A stretch of DNA of 45,276 nucleotides from Micromonospora sp. AMSO31t. Lineage in GTDB: Bacteria > Actinomycetota > Actinomycetes > Mycobacteriales > Micromonosporaceae. Every line of letters begins with the position of its first letter. Position 1 is the stretch's first letter. Under the pieces are notes generated by a model. The model was not told the DNA's origin, did not search any database, and worked only from the letters and a program-made list of their open reading frames with translations. Below, piece after piece: positions 27,767 to 34,368 of this stretch. Location: the NCBI RefSeq assembly GCF_008868175.1, contig NZ_WBKT01000034.1, positions 1-45,276 of the forward strand. Reading direction: 5' to 3'. The position numbers and the translations under genes are program-made.

Positions 27767-28933
27767 ATGACTGTGCACGCGCTGGAGGCGGCCCGCAGGT
27801 TGGCGCCGCGACTGGCCGCCCGCGCGGCCGACCACGACCGGGACGGCTCGTTCCCGGTCGAGGACTTCGCCGACCTCCGCGAGGCCGGCCTGTTCGGGCT
27901 GATGGTGCCGCGCGAGCTGGGCGGCCTGGGCGCCACCTTCGCCGAGTACGCCGCGGTCGCCACCGAGCTGGCCCGGGGCAACGGCGCGACGGCGCTGGTG
28001 TTCAACATGCACGCCTCGGTCACCGGCGCGCTGGGGGCGGTGACCGAGGAGCTGGCCGAGGCGCTCGGCGTACCCGATGAGGCGCTGGCCGCCCGGGACC
28101 GGCTGCTCCGCGCGGCGGCCGAGGGCGCCTGGTACGCGGTGGCCATGAGCGAACGCGGCGCCGGCGCCCGGCTGTCCCAGCTCAGCACGGTCTACGAGGC
28201 CGCCGAGGGCGGCTGGCACCTCAAGGGCAGCAAGACGTTCTGCTCCGGCGCGGGCCACCCGGACGGCTACCTGGTGGCCGCCCGCAGCGCCACCGACCAG
28301 TCGGTGGTCTCCCAGTTCCTGGTGCCGGCCGGGGAGGGGATCACCGTCGAGCCCACCTGGGACTCGCTGGGCATGCGCGCCACCTCCTCCCACGACCTGC
28401 ACCTGGACGTGACCGTGCCGGCCGACCGGCTGCTCGGCGGAGTGGAGGGTCTGGCCCTGGTGGTCGCCCAGCTCATGCCGCACTGGCTGGTGGCCAGCTA
28501 CGCGGCCGTCTACGTCGGGGTGGCCCGGGCCTCGATCGACGCGGCGGCCGAGCACCTCAACGCCCGCAACCTGGCCGGCCTGCCGGCGGTCCGGGCCCGG
28601 CTGGGCCGGGCCGACGCGGCCGTCGCGGCGGCCGAGCTGGTGGTGGCCGAGGCGGCCCGCCGGGTCGACGAGGCACCCGGCGACGAGGAGACCAACCGCT
28701 GGGTGTGGCGCGCGAAGCTGCTCGCCGGCACCACGGCGGCCGACGTGGCGGCGTCCATGCTGGAGGCCGCGGGCACCTCGGCCACCCGGCGGGGGCATCC
28801 CCTGGAGCGGCTCTACCGGGACGCCCGGTGCGGCTCGCTGCACCCGGCCACGTCCGACGTCTGCGCCGACTGGCTCGGCATCGCCGCGCTCGGTGGGGAC
28901 CCGGACCGCGACGGTTCGGCGCCTCGTTGGTGA
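27767..28933 (+). CDS. Acyl-CoA-dehydrogenase-type flavoprotein, possible group D hydroxylase
   Basis: Protein of 388 residues with the acyl-CoA dehydrogenase fold: helical N-domain (LREAGLFGLMVPRELGGLG), beta-domain (WHLKGSKTFCSGAGHPDG) and helical C-domain. The usual ITEPxAGS flavin signature is degenerate (MSERGAGAR). The C-terminus (LERLYRDARCGSLHP) is the pattern of the Acyl-CoA_dh_2 group, which includes flavin-dependent aromatic monooxygenases. In a type III PKS cluster without any other oxygenase it is a candidate for the ring-hydroxylating step. A true dehydrogenase supplying an acyl starter is the alternative. The stop overlaps the first GTG of the tandem repeat array. Confidence 0.8.
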   Translation: MTVHALEAARRLAPRLAARAADHDRDGSFPVEDFADLREAGLFGLMVPRELGGLGATFAEYAAVATELARGNGATALVFNMHASVTGALGAVTEELAEALGVPDEALAARDRLLRAAAEGAWYAVAMSERGAGARLSQLSTVYEAAEGGWHLKGSKTFCSGAGHPDGYLVAARSATDQSVVSQFLVPAGEGITVEPTWDSLGMRATSSHDLHLDVTVPADRLLGGVEGLALVVAQLMPHWLVASYAAVYVGVARASIDAAAEHLNARNLAGLPAVRARLGRADAAVAAAELVVAEAARRVDEAPGDEETNRWVWRAKLLAGTTAADVAASMLEAAGTSATRRGHPLERLYRDARCGSLHPATSDVCADWLGIAALGGDPDRDGSAPRW

Positions 28934-29112
28934 GCGCGAGGAGTGAGCCGGTCCTGCGAGCCCCGCAGGCGCGAACGAAGGGTGGCTTGGTGAGCGCGAG
29001 GAGTGAGCCGGTCCTGCGAGCCCCGCAGTCGCGAACGAAGGGTGGCTTGGTGAGCGCGAGGAGTGAGCCGGTCCTGCGAGCCCCGCAGTCGCGAACGAAG
29101 GTGGCTTGGTGA
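28930..29112 (+). repeat. Tandem triplication of the mini-ORF repeat
   Basis: Three 51-nt units (28930-28980, 28990-29040, 29050-29100) are separated by 9 nt (GGTGGCTTG). The first GTG overlaps the flavoprotein stop. The 60-nt period keeps all units in one frame, giving a single 60-codon peptide with three copies of VSARSEPVLRAPQSRTK (A replaces S in the first). It ends VAW-stop at 29112, and that stop overlaps a further GTG at 29109, where a fourth, degenerate unit begins. One base is missing from the last spacer, which causes the frame to end there. Confidence 0.9.
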
Positions 29113-29158
29113 ATCGGTTTTGCGAGGGCCGCAGTCGTGAGCGGGCGGGCCTCGTTGG
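29109..29158 (+). repeat. Degenerate fourth unit of the mini-ORF repeat
   Basis: GTGAATCGG...TTGCGAGGGCCGCAGTCGTGA keeps the TTGCGAG, CCGCAGTCG core of the unit with several changes. It lies just upstream of the type III PKS start. Confidence 0.6.
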
Positions 29159-29193
29159 TGAAGCGTGGGGTTGCGGGACGAGAGGTGGGGGAC

Positions 29194-30243
29194 ATGGGCG
29201 TGCCGGTGATCGCGGGCCTGGGTACGGCGCAGCCGCCGTCCGCCGCGCAGGACGAGCTGTGGGCGGGCTTCTTCGCGAAGCACTTCTCCGGGACCACCCG
29301 GGCGCTGGCCGAGCGGATCTTCGCCAACTCCGGGGTGTCCCGCCGGCAGGCGGCGGTGAACCCGCTGCTGGAGGACGTCTCCGAGTGGCCCACGGAACGC
29401 CGGATGCGGCGCTACCAGGTCGAGGCGTTGCCGCTGGGCAAGGAGGCCGTCGGCCGGGCGCTGACGGCCGCCGGCCTGGACGCCGGTGACGTCGGGCTCT
29501 TCGTGGTCTGCTCCTGCACCGGGTACGCCACCCCGGGGCTGGACATCCTGCTCGCCCGGGACCTGGGCATGGCCCCGGACACCCAGCGCATGTTCGTCGG
29601 GCACATGGGCTGCTACGCGGCCCTGCCCGGGCTGGGCGCGGCGAGCGACTTCGTGACGGCCCGGGGCCGCCCCGCGCTGCTGCTCTGCGCGGAGCTGACC
29701 AGCCTGCACATCCAGCCGCCGGGTGCCCGGGTGGACACCCAGCAGATCGTCTCGCACGCGCTCTTCTCGGACGCCGCGGTCGCCGCCGTGGTCGTCCCCG
29801 GCGGCCGGGGGTACGCGCTGCGCGAGGTCACCTCGGTCACCGACACCTCCACGGCCGACCACATGACCTGGGACGTCACCGACACCGGCTTCCGGATGGG
29901 GCTGTCACCGAAGGTGCCGCAGGTGCTCTCGCACCACGTCCGGGGCCTGGTGGACGACCTGCTGGCCCGCCACGGGTGGCACCGCGACGACGTGGACGGC
30001 TGGGCGGTGCACCCGGGCGGCCCCCGCATCCTGAACGTGGTGGAGCGGGAGTTGGCCCTGCCGCCGACGGCGCTCGCCGTGTCCCGGGCCGTCCTGGACG
30101 AGCACGGCAACTGCTCGTCGCCGACGGTGCTGCTGATCCTGGACCGGCTGCGCCGGGCGGAGACGCCGCCGGAGCGGGTGGTGATGCTGGCCTTCGGGCC
30201 GGGCCTCACCCTCTACGCGTCCCTGCTGGAGCGCACCGCCTGA
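29194..30243 (+). CDS. Type III polyketide synthase
   Basis: Chalcone/stilbene-synthase-like enzyme that extends acyl starters with malonyl-CoA. The 349-residue protein has the catalytic triad Cys140 (GHMGCYAALPGL), His273 (WAVHPGGPRIL) and Asn306 (DEHGNCSSPTVL), and the C-terminal loop FGPGLTLYA. It is probably an alkylresorcinol-type synthase given the adjacent UbiA, UbiG-like and flavoprotein genes (inference). ATG 29194 is chosen because GAGGTGGGGG precedes it and the family starts near VPVIAGLGTA. A GTG at 29137 in the same frame would add 19 residues derived from the repeat. Confidence 0.93.
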   Translation: MGVPVIAGLGTAQPPSAAQDELWAGFFAKHFSGTTRALAERIFANSGVSRRQAAVNPLLEDVSEWPTERRMRRYQVEALPLGKEAVGRALTAAGLDAGDVGLFVVCSCTGYATPGLDILLARDLGMAPDTQRMFVGHMGCYAALPGLGAASDFVTARGRPALLLCAELTSLHIQPPGARVDTQQIVSHALFSDAAVAAVVVPGGRGYALREVTSVTDTSTADHMTWDVTDTGFRMGLSPKVPQVLSHHVRGLVDDLLARHGWHRDDVDGWAVHPGGPRILNVVERELALPPTALAVSRAVLDEHGNCSSPTVLLILDRLRRAETPPERVVMLAFGPGLTLYASLLERTA

Positions 30244-30271
30244 CGGGTCGGTGGCCGCCGCCGCGCGCCGA

Positions 30272-30277
30272 TACGCT
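30272..30277 (+). promoter_or_regulatory. Leaderless -10 of the gene at 30284
   Basis: TACGCT lies exactly 6 nt before the GTG. Confidence 0.5.
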
Positions 30278-30283
30278 CTGCGC

Positions 30284-30850
30284 GTGGCTCCCGACGAGCG
30301 GATCCGGCGCGCGCTGCTGGCCGGCCTGACGGTGGCGGCGCTGGCGGCCGGTGCGGCCTGGTGGCGGGCGGCGGAGCCGGCGCTGGGGCGGACCGGGCCC
30401 GACCCCGCGGCGTCCGCCGGCGCCTTCCTCGAACCCGGCCTCCGGGTGACGCTTGACGTGAAGACCGGTCGGGTGGTGCCGGGGCCGGAGGCGGATCCGG
30501 ACGAGCCGGTGGTGATCGAGGAGAATCCCGACGGGGTGGCGCGGTGGCGCGACGTCTCGCACACGGTGTGGCGGGAGCAGTCCCTCCTGATGCCGGACGG
30601 CGGCCCGGTGACCCGCCGGGCGAATGCGTCGGACGGTGCCCGGTTCCTGCTCACAGTCTCGTGCTCGGGCGCGGGCGCGGTTTCCGTCGGGTTCACCGGC
30701 TCGTCAGAGGACGAGACGGAGCTGGGGCTGAGCTGCAACGGGCCGGCTGACCGCGTGGTGGTGACGGCGCGCGGCGGGCCGCTCCTGGTGCGCTTCACCG
30801 CGGCCCGCGACCAGGTCGACCTCGACGCCCGGCTGGACGAGCTCAACTGA
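30284..30850 (+). CDS. Membrane-anchored protein of unknown function
   Basis: Protein of 188 residues. One N-terminal transmembrane helix (about 9-25) is followed by an extracytoplasmic domain with two cysteines (TVSCSGAG and GLSCNGPA) and a predicted beta-rich C-terminal half. No family is recognised. The start at GTG 30284 is set by the -10 element 6 nt upstream; it also begins the good codon bias. It is not obviously part of the polyketide cluster. Its stop is 7 bp from the stop of the convergent next gene. Confidence 0.65.
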   Translation: MAPDERIRRALLAGLTVAALAAGAAWWRAAEPALGRTGPDPAASAGAFLEPGLRVTLDVKTGRVVPGPEADPDEPVVIEENPDGVARWRDVSHTVWREQSLLMPDGGPVTRRANASDGARFLLTVSCSGAGAVSVGFTGSSEDETELGLSCNGPADRVVVTARGGPLLVRFTAARDQVDLDARLDELN

Positions 30851-30857
30851 GCGCGGG

Positions 30858-31559
30858 TCAGCCGGCCAGCCGCGCCAGGTCGTCGCGGTAGTCGGTCACC
30901 GGCCCCAACTCCGGCACCACCCGGACCAGGGCGCCCTGCCGGTCCACCAGCAGGGCGGCGGCCGTGCCGGGATGGGCGGACAGGTGCAGGTAGGAGCGGA
31001 GGCCGCCGGCCGGGTCGGCGAGCGGGCGTACCCCTGGTGCGGTGGCGGCGCCGGCGGCGCGGTCCTCGGTGACGGTCACCACGGTGACCCCCGGCGGCGC
31101 GGCGGCCGCCGCGATGCTGACCTGCTCCGTGCAGGCGCACGCGTCCACCAGGACGATCATGGCGGGCAGCAGGCTGCGCAGCGGCACCGGTGCGTCGTCG
31201 GGGCCGACCAGGTCGAGCGCGGGCAGCGGCCCGACGGGGGCCGTCGGGTATGGCAGCACGGTGGGCGCGCCCCCGGAGCGGCTGGCCCGGGGCCAGGTGA
31301 CGGCGGCCAGCCCGGTGAGGGTGATCAGCACGGCGACCAGGAGGACCAGGACCGGCAGCCCGATCGACGGCCGGACGGCCGGACCGAGGTGCGGCCCCTG
31401 GCCGACCTGGCGGTCGGCCCGGCGCAGCTCGCGGCGGACCTGACGGGCCTCCTCGGCCAGCGCCGAGGCGTCGTCGGGGACGACCACCCGGCCCCACTCC
31501 GGGGGCAGGTCGGGCAGCCCGTCCGGCGGCCCGTGGCCTTCAGCGTCAGGCATGCCCAT
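30858..31559 (-). CDS. Membrane-anchored protein with possible thioredoxin-like domain
   Basis: Protein of 233 residues. A soluble N-terminal part with a short coiled coil (LAEEARQVRRELRRADRQ) is followed by one transmembrane helix (about residues 65-87). The C-terminal extracytoplasmic domain of about 130 residues reads like a thioredoxin/AhpC fold: a beta-strand ending IVLVDACACTEQ, later VVTVTEDR and LLVDRQGALVRVV. The active-site CxxC is not present (CAC instead), so redox activity is uncertain. ATG 31559 follows GGGGG by about 5 nt. Upstream of carD and divergent from it. Confidence 0.65.
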   Translation of the reverse strand: MGMPDAEGHGPPDGLPDLPPEWGRVVVPDDASALAEEARQVRRELRRADRQVGQGPHLGPAVRPSIGLPVLVLLVAVLITLTGLAAVTWPRASRSGGAPTVLPYPTAPVGPLPALDLVGPDDAPVPLRSLLPAMIVLVDACACTEQVSIAAAAAPPGVTVVTVTEDRAAGAATAPGVRPLADPAGGLRSYLHLSAHPGTAAALLVDRQGALVRVVPELGPVTDYRDDLARLAG

Positions 31560-31885
31560 CGGACCCCCAGGAGCCGTCTCGGGAGCGGACGTCAGTCCAT
31601 CTCCAGCGTCCCGCACCGGTCGTCGTACCGCCACACCTGGGCGCATCTGGAATTCCGGAGCTACCATGGGAGGAGCGCATAGCCCTAGATGTGAACGCTT
31701 CCGTCACTCTTACCGGGTTGTCATCCACTGGTCACGGAGCGTGTCGAAACCATCGGCTAGACCGCCTGTCAAGCTGAAGAAATACCTCTCACAGGGCCCC
31801 TGAGCTGCGCCAACGGTCAGGACAGCGGTGAGACATCGGTGCCTGAGCGTGTTACCCTAGACACAGCGAAAGGGGTTTCGAACCT
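31560..31885 (+). other. 326-bp divergent region upstream of carD
   Basis: The sequence is AT-richer than its surroundings and has no convincing gene. It holds a 13-mer GGTTGTCATCCAC (31716-31728) that also occurs, inverted, at 34327-34339. The likely carD promoter is TGAGAC (31829-31834) with TACCCT (31853-31858). The transcript leader would carry GAAAGGGG as ribosome binding site. An 83-codon frame at 31552-31803 lacks codon bias and was rejected. Confidence 0.5.
31829..31858 (+). promoter_or_regulatory. Probable carD promoter
   Basis: A good TACCCT -10 (31853-31858) is preceded at 18 bp by a weak -35, TGAGAC. Confidence 0.4.
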
Positions 31886-32371
31886 ATGGTTTTCAGTGTC
31901 GGCGAGACCGTTGTTTACCCCCACCACGGGGCCGCACTCATCGAGGCAATCGAGACTCGGGTCATCAAGGGCGAGCCTAAGCAGTACCTCGTCCTGAAGG
32001 TCGCGCAGGGTGACCTGACGGTCCGGGTGCCCGCCGAGAACGCCGAGATCGTGGGTGTGCGCGAGGTGGTCGGCGAAGAGGGCCTGGGCAAGGTCTTCGA
32101 CGTGCTCCGTGCACCGCACACCGAGGAGCCGACCAACTGGTCGCGGCGTTACAAGGCGAATCTGGAGAAGCTGGCCTCCGGTAACCCGCTGAAGGTCGCC
32201 GAGGTCGTCCGCGACCTGTGGCGTCGGGAGCGGGAGCGGGGTCTCTCCGCGGGTGAGAAGCGCATGCTGGCCAAGGCACGCGACATTCTCGTCGGCGAGG
32301 TCGCGCTGGCCGAGAAGAGCACCAAGGACGAGGCGGAGACGCTGCTCGACAAGGTGCTGACCGAGGCCTGA
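31886..32371 (+). CDS. carD: CarD RNA polymerase-binding transcription factor
   Basis: Binds the RNA polymerase beta subunit and stabilises open promoter complexes, notably at rRNA promoters. The 161-residue protein has the N-terminal RNAP-interaction domain ([21 protein letters not shown]) and the helical DNA-binding domain with Trp85 ([14 protein letters not shown]), the residue that wedges into the promoter bubble in mycobacterial CarD. The ATG is preceded by GAAAGGGG. ispD and ispF follow as in mycobacteria, but a strong inverted repeat separates carD from ispD translation. Confidence 0.97.
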   Translation: MVFSVGETVVYPHHGAALIEAIETRVIKGEPKQYLVLKVAQGDLTVRVPAENAEIVGVREVVGEEGLGKVFDVLRAPHTEEPTNWSRRYKANLEKLASGNPLKVAEVVRDLWRRERERGLSAGEKRMLAKARDILVGEVALAEKSTKDEAETLLDKVLTEA

Positions 32372-32413
32372 TCCACAGCAGTCGTCGTACCCACCCCGTA
32401 GCAAACGAATCCG

Positions 32414-32465
32414 AGGACCGCGACGTGACCGCGCAGCTCAATCCGCGCGGTGACGTCGCGGTCCT
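32414..32465 (+). promoter_or_regulatory. Inverted repeat enclosing the ispD start codon
   Basis: Two 21-nt arms, 32414-32434 and 32445-32465, pair with a single G-G mismatch around the 10-nt loop AGCTCAATCC. The 5' arm contains the ispD ribosome binding site (AGGA) and the GTG start at 32425. The 3' arm is followed by TGTTCCTG. It could terminate carD transcripts or hide the ispD start. Confidence 0.7.
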
Positions 32466-33120
32466 TGTTCCTGCGGCCGGCGCCGGGGTACGCCTCGGCC
32501 CGGGCGCCCCCAAGGCGCTCCGGCCGCTCGCCGGCGAGCCGCTGCTGGTGCACGCGGTCCGCCGGATCGCCGTCGCACCCTCGGTGCACACGATCGTGGT
32601 GGCCGCCCCGGCCGCCGACGTCGAGTCGGTGCGGCTGCTGCTCGCGCCGGTGGCCCCGGTGACGGTCGTCCCCGGCGGCGCCGAGCGCCAGGCGTCGGTG
32701 GCCGCCGCGCTGGCCGCCGTCCCCGCCGGTCCGGAGATCATCCTCGTGCACGACGCGGCACGGGCGCTCACCCCGCCCGAGCTGGTCGAGTCGGTGGCCG
32801 CGGCCGTCCGCGGCGGCCACGACGGGGTGATCCCGGTGCTGCCGGTGGTCGACACCGTCAAGGAGGTCGACGCGGGCGAGCGGGTCCTCGGCACGGTCGA
32901 CCGGGCCGCCCTGCGCGCGGTGCAGACCCCGCAGGGTTTCCGCCGGTCGGTGCTGACCGCCGCCCACGAGGCGGCCGGCGATGCGCTCACCGACGACGCC
33001 GGCCTCGTCGAGAAGCTCGGCGTCGCGGTGGTCTGCGTACCCGGGTCGGAGCTGGCCCTGAAGATCACCCGCCCGTTCGACCTGGCCCTGGCCGAGCACC
33101 TGCTGGCCACCGGCGCCTGA
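32425..33120 (+). CDS. ispD: 2-C-methyl-D-erythritol 4-phosphate cytidylyltransferase
   Basis: Third enzyme of the MEP isoprenoid pathway, CTP plus MEP giving CDP-ME. The 231-residue protein has the nucleotide-binding loop [49 protein letters not shown] and [12 protein letters not shown], all in family order. The start GTG 32425 has GAGGA upstream, but both lie in a large inverted repeat, so initiation may be structure-controlled. An alternative later start would remove part of the first strand and is unlikely. Confidence 0.95.
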   Translation: MTAQLNPRGDVAVLVPAAGAGVRLGPGAPKALRPLAGEPLLVHAVRRIAVAPSVHTIVVAAPAADVESVRLLLAPVAPVTVVPGGAERQASVAAALAAVPAGPEIILVHDAARALTPPELVESVAAAVRGGHDGVIPVLPVVDTVKEVDAGERVLGTVDRAALRAVQTPQGFRRSVLTAAHEAAGDALTDDAGLVEKLGVAVVCVPGSELALKITRPFDLALAEHLLATGA

Positions 33121-33124
33121 CGCG

Positions 33125-33130
33125 TACTCT
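33125..33130 (+). promoter_or_regulatory. Leaderless -10 of ispF
   Basis: TACTCT lies exactly 6 nt before the ATG at 33137. This gives ispF its own promoter despite the 16-bp gap to ispD. Confidence 0.5.
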
Positions 33131-33136
33131 CGGTTC

Positions 33137-33619
33137 ATGATCGTTCCTCGGGTGGCCATCGGGACGGACGTGCACGCCTTCGCGGCCGGGCGGCCCTGCT
33201 GGGTCGCCGGCCTGCACTGGCCGGACCAGGACGGCCTGGCCGGCCACTCGGACGCCGACGTGGCCGCGCACGCCGCCTGCAACGCCCTGCTCTCCGCGGC
33301 CGGCCTGGGCGACCTGGGCGCCAACTTCGGGGTGGACCAGCCGGAGTGGGCGGGCGCGTCCGGGGTGGCCCTGCTGACCGAGAGCGCCCGGCGGGTCCGG
33401 GCGGCCGGCTTCGAGATCGGCAACGTGTCGGTCCAGGTGGTCGGCAACCGGCCGAAGATCGGTCCCCGCCGGGAGGAGGCGCAGCGGGTGCTCTCCGCGG
33501 CGGTCGGCGCGCCGGTCACCGTGTCCGCCGCGACCACCGACGGCCTGGGCTTCACCGGGCGCGGCGAGGGGCTCACCGGGATCGCGGTGGCCCTCGTGTA
33601 CGAGGCGCCGGCGGCGTGA
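33137..33619 (+). CDS. ispF: 2-C-methyl-D-erythritol 2,4-cyclodiphosphate synthase
   Basis: Fifth enzyme of the MEP pathway. The 160-residue protein has the metal-site motif GTDVHAF at the N-terminus, [10 protein letters not shown] with a further metal-binding histidine, the flexible loop [28 protein letters not shown] and [14 protein letters not shown]. Two positions differ from what I recall of the M. tuberculosis enzyme: Ala for Gly in HSDGD, and Asn for Asp in the following ALCDA segment (AACNALL). Isoprenoids from this pathway would include prenyl donors for the UbiA enzyme nearby (inference). Confidence 0.95.
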   Translation: MIVPRVAIGTDVHAFAAGRPCWVAGLHWPDQDGLAGHSDADVAAHAACNALLSAAGLGDLGANFGVDQPEWAGASGVALLTESARRVRAAGFEIGNVSVQVVGNRPKIGPRREEAQRVLSAAVGAPVTVSAATTDGLGFTGRGEGLTGIAVALVYEAPAA

Positions 33620-33649
33620 CGCGGCGACCGGGGTGGCCCGGTCGCCGCG
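33620..33649. terminator. Bidirectional terminator between ispF and the convergent gene
   Basis: A 12-bp perfect stem, CGCGGCGACCGG / CCGGTCGCCGCG, with a 6-nt loop fills most of the 35-bp convergent gap. Confidence 0.7.
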
Positions 33650-33654
33650 CCCGG

Positions 33655-34182
33655 TCAGTCGACGTCGGTGCAGACGTTGTGGGTCGTGCCGTGGAGCATC
33701 GTGATGGTCTTGTCGAAGGTGGGCGTGAACTCCACGGTGAACTGGCCGTCGACGATCCACAGCCCCTTCGGCAGCGAGCCCGCGTTCTCCCGGAAGCCGA
33801 GCAGCACCGGCCCGGTCACGTACCAGGTCATCGACCCGTCGGTGCCGTAGACGACCAGTGAGGTGCCGCTCGCGTCCGCCGTGGACGTGGCTCCAGTCTC
33901 CAGGTTGGTCACCCGGTCGATCAGGGCGCCGGTGAACAGCTCCCGCTTCGGCGAGCCGTCCGGGTACGTCGCCAGGGTCAGCTTCCGGACCTCGTCGACG
34001 ATCGGTTCGACCCGCACCGCGAAGTCGCACCGGGCTCCGGCGGGCATCTCGAACGCCTCCTGCGGGGCGGGCTCCCAGGCGCCGTGGCCGCTGCCGCCGG
34101 TGGCGGCGGACGCCGAGCCGGGCAGGGCCGTGACGATCGCGGCCACGACCGACGCCACCGCGACGCTCATCTTGAAACGCAT
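33655..34182 (-). CDS. Secreted protein of unknown function
   Basis: Protein of 175 residues with a clear Sec signal peptide (MRFKMSVAVASVVAAIVTALPGS..., probable cleavage after ASA at about residue 26). The mature domain of about 150 residues is beta-rich, with two cysteines (GARCDFAV and HNVCTDVD). No family is recognised. ATG 34182 follows GGAGTG; a longer frame begins at 34242 but lacks support. It is divergent from the regulator at 34369 with a 186-bp gap. Confidence 0.65.
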   Translation of the reverse strand: MRFKMSVAVASVVAAIVTALPGSASAATGGSGHGAWEPAPQEAFEMPAGARCDFAVRVEPIVDEVRKLTLATYPDGSPKRELFTGALIDRVTNLETGATSTADASGTSLVVYGTDGSMTWYVTGPVLLGFRENAGSLPKGLWIVDGQFTVEFTPTFDKTITMLHGTTHNVCTDVD

Positions 34183-34306
34183 TGTCACTCCATCCGTGCT
34201 TCTGGTCAGGGCCGGACCAGGATCACCGGGCCCGCTCACCACGGACCCACCACGCCTGCCGCTCCAGCCGGCCCGGTCCGCCCGGCTGCCGGACCGGCCG
34301 CCGGTG

Positions 34307-34325
34307 CGCTCACCATCCGCTCACC
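34307..34325 (+). promoter_or_regulatory. Direct heptamer repeats with 11-bp period (SARP-type site)
   Basis: CGCTCACC occurs at 34307-34314 and 34318-34325, exactly 11 bp apart, 44 bp before the start of a SARP-like regulator gene. SARP family proteins typically bind such heptamers at one-turn spacing. Confidence 0.45.
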
Positions 34326-34368
34326 TGTGGATGACAACCGCCGGCCCGCGCCAGGCTGTCTGTTCGGT

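Noticed and set aside
26084..28843. Minus-strand open frame extending the UbiA gene to about 919 codons
   Set aside because: Only the last 279 codons show UbiA sequence. The rest is antisense to the methyltransferase and flavoprotein genes.
28930..29112. CRISPR array
   Set aside because: The spacers are identical 9-nt sequences and the units are translated. There is no cas gene.
29106..29489. Alternative frame starting at the fourth repeat unit
   Set aside because: It runs inside the type III PKS gene in the wrong frame and has no protein-like sequence beyond the repeat.
31716..31728. DnaA box
   Set aside because: TTGTCATCCAC has extra bases compared with TTGTCCACA and does not align without a gap.
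31552..31803. Possible 83-codon gene upstream of carD
   Set aside because: No coding bias, and it overlaps the promoter region and the start of the divergent gene.
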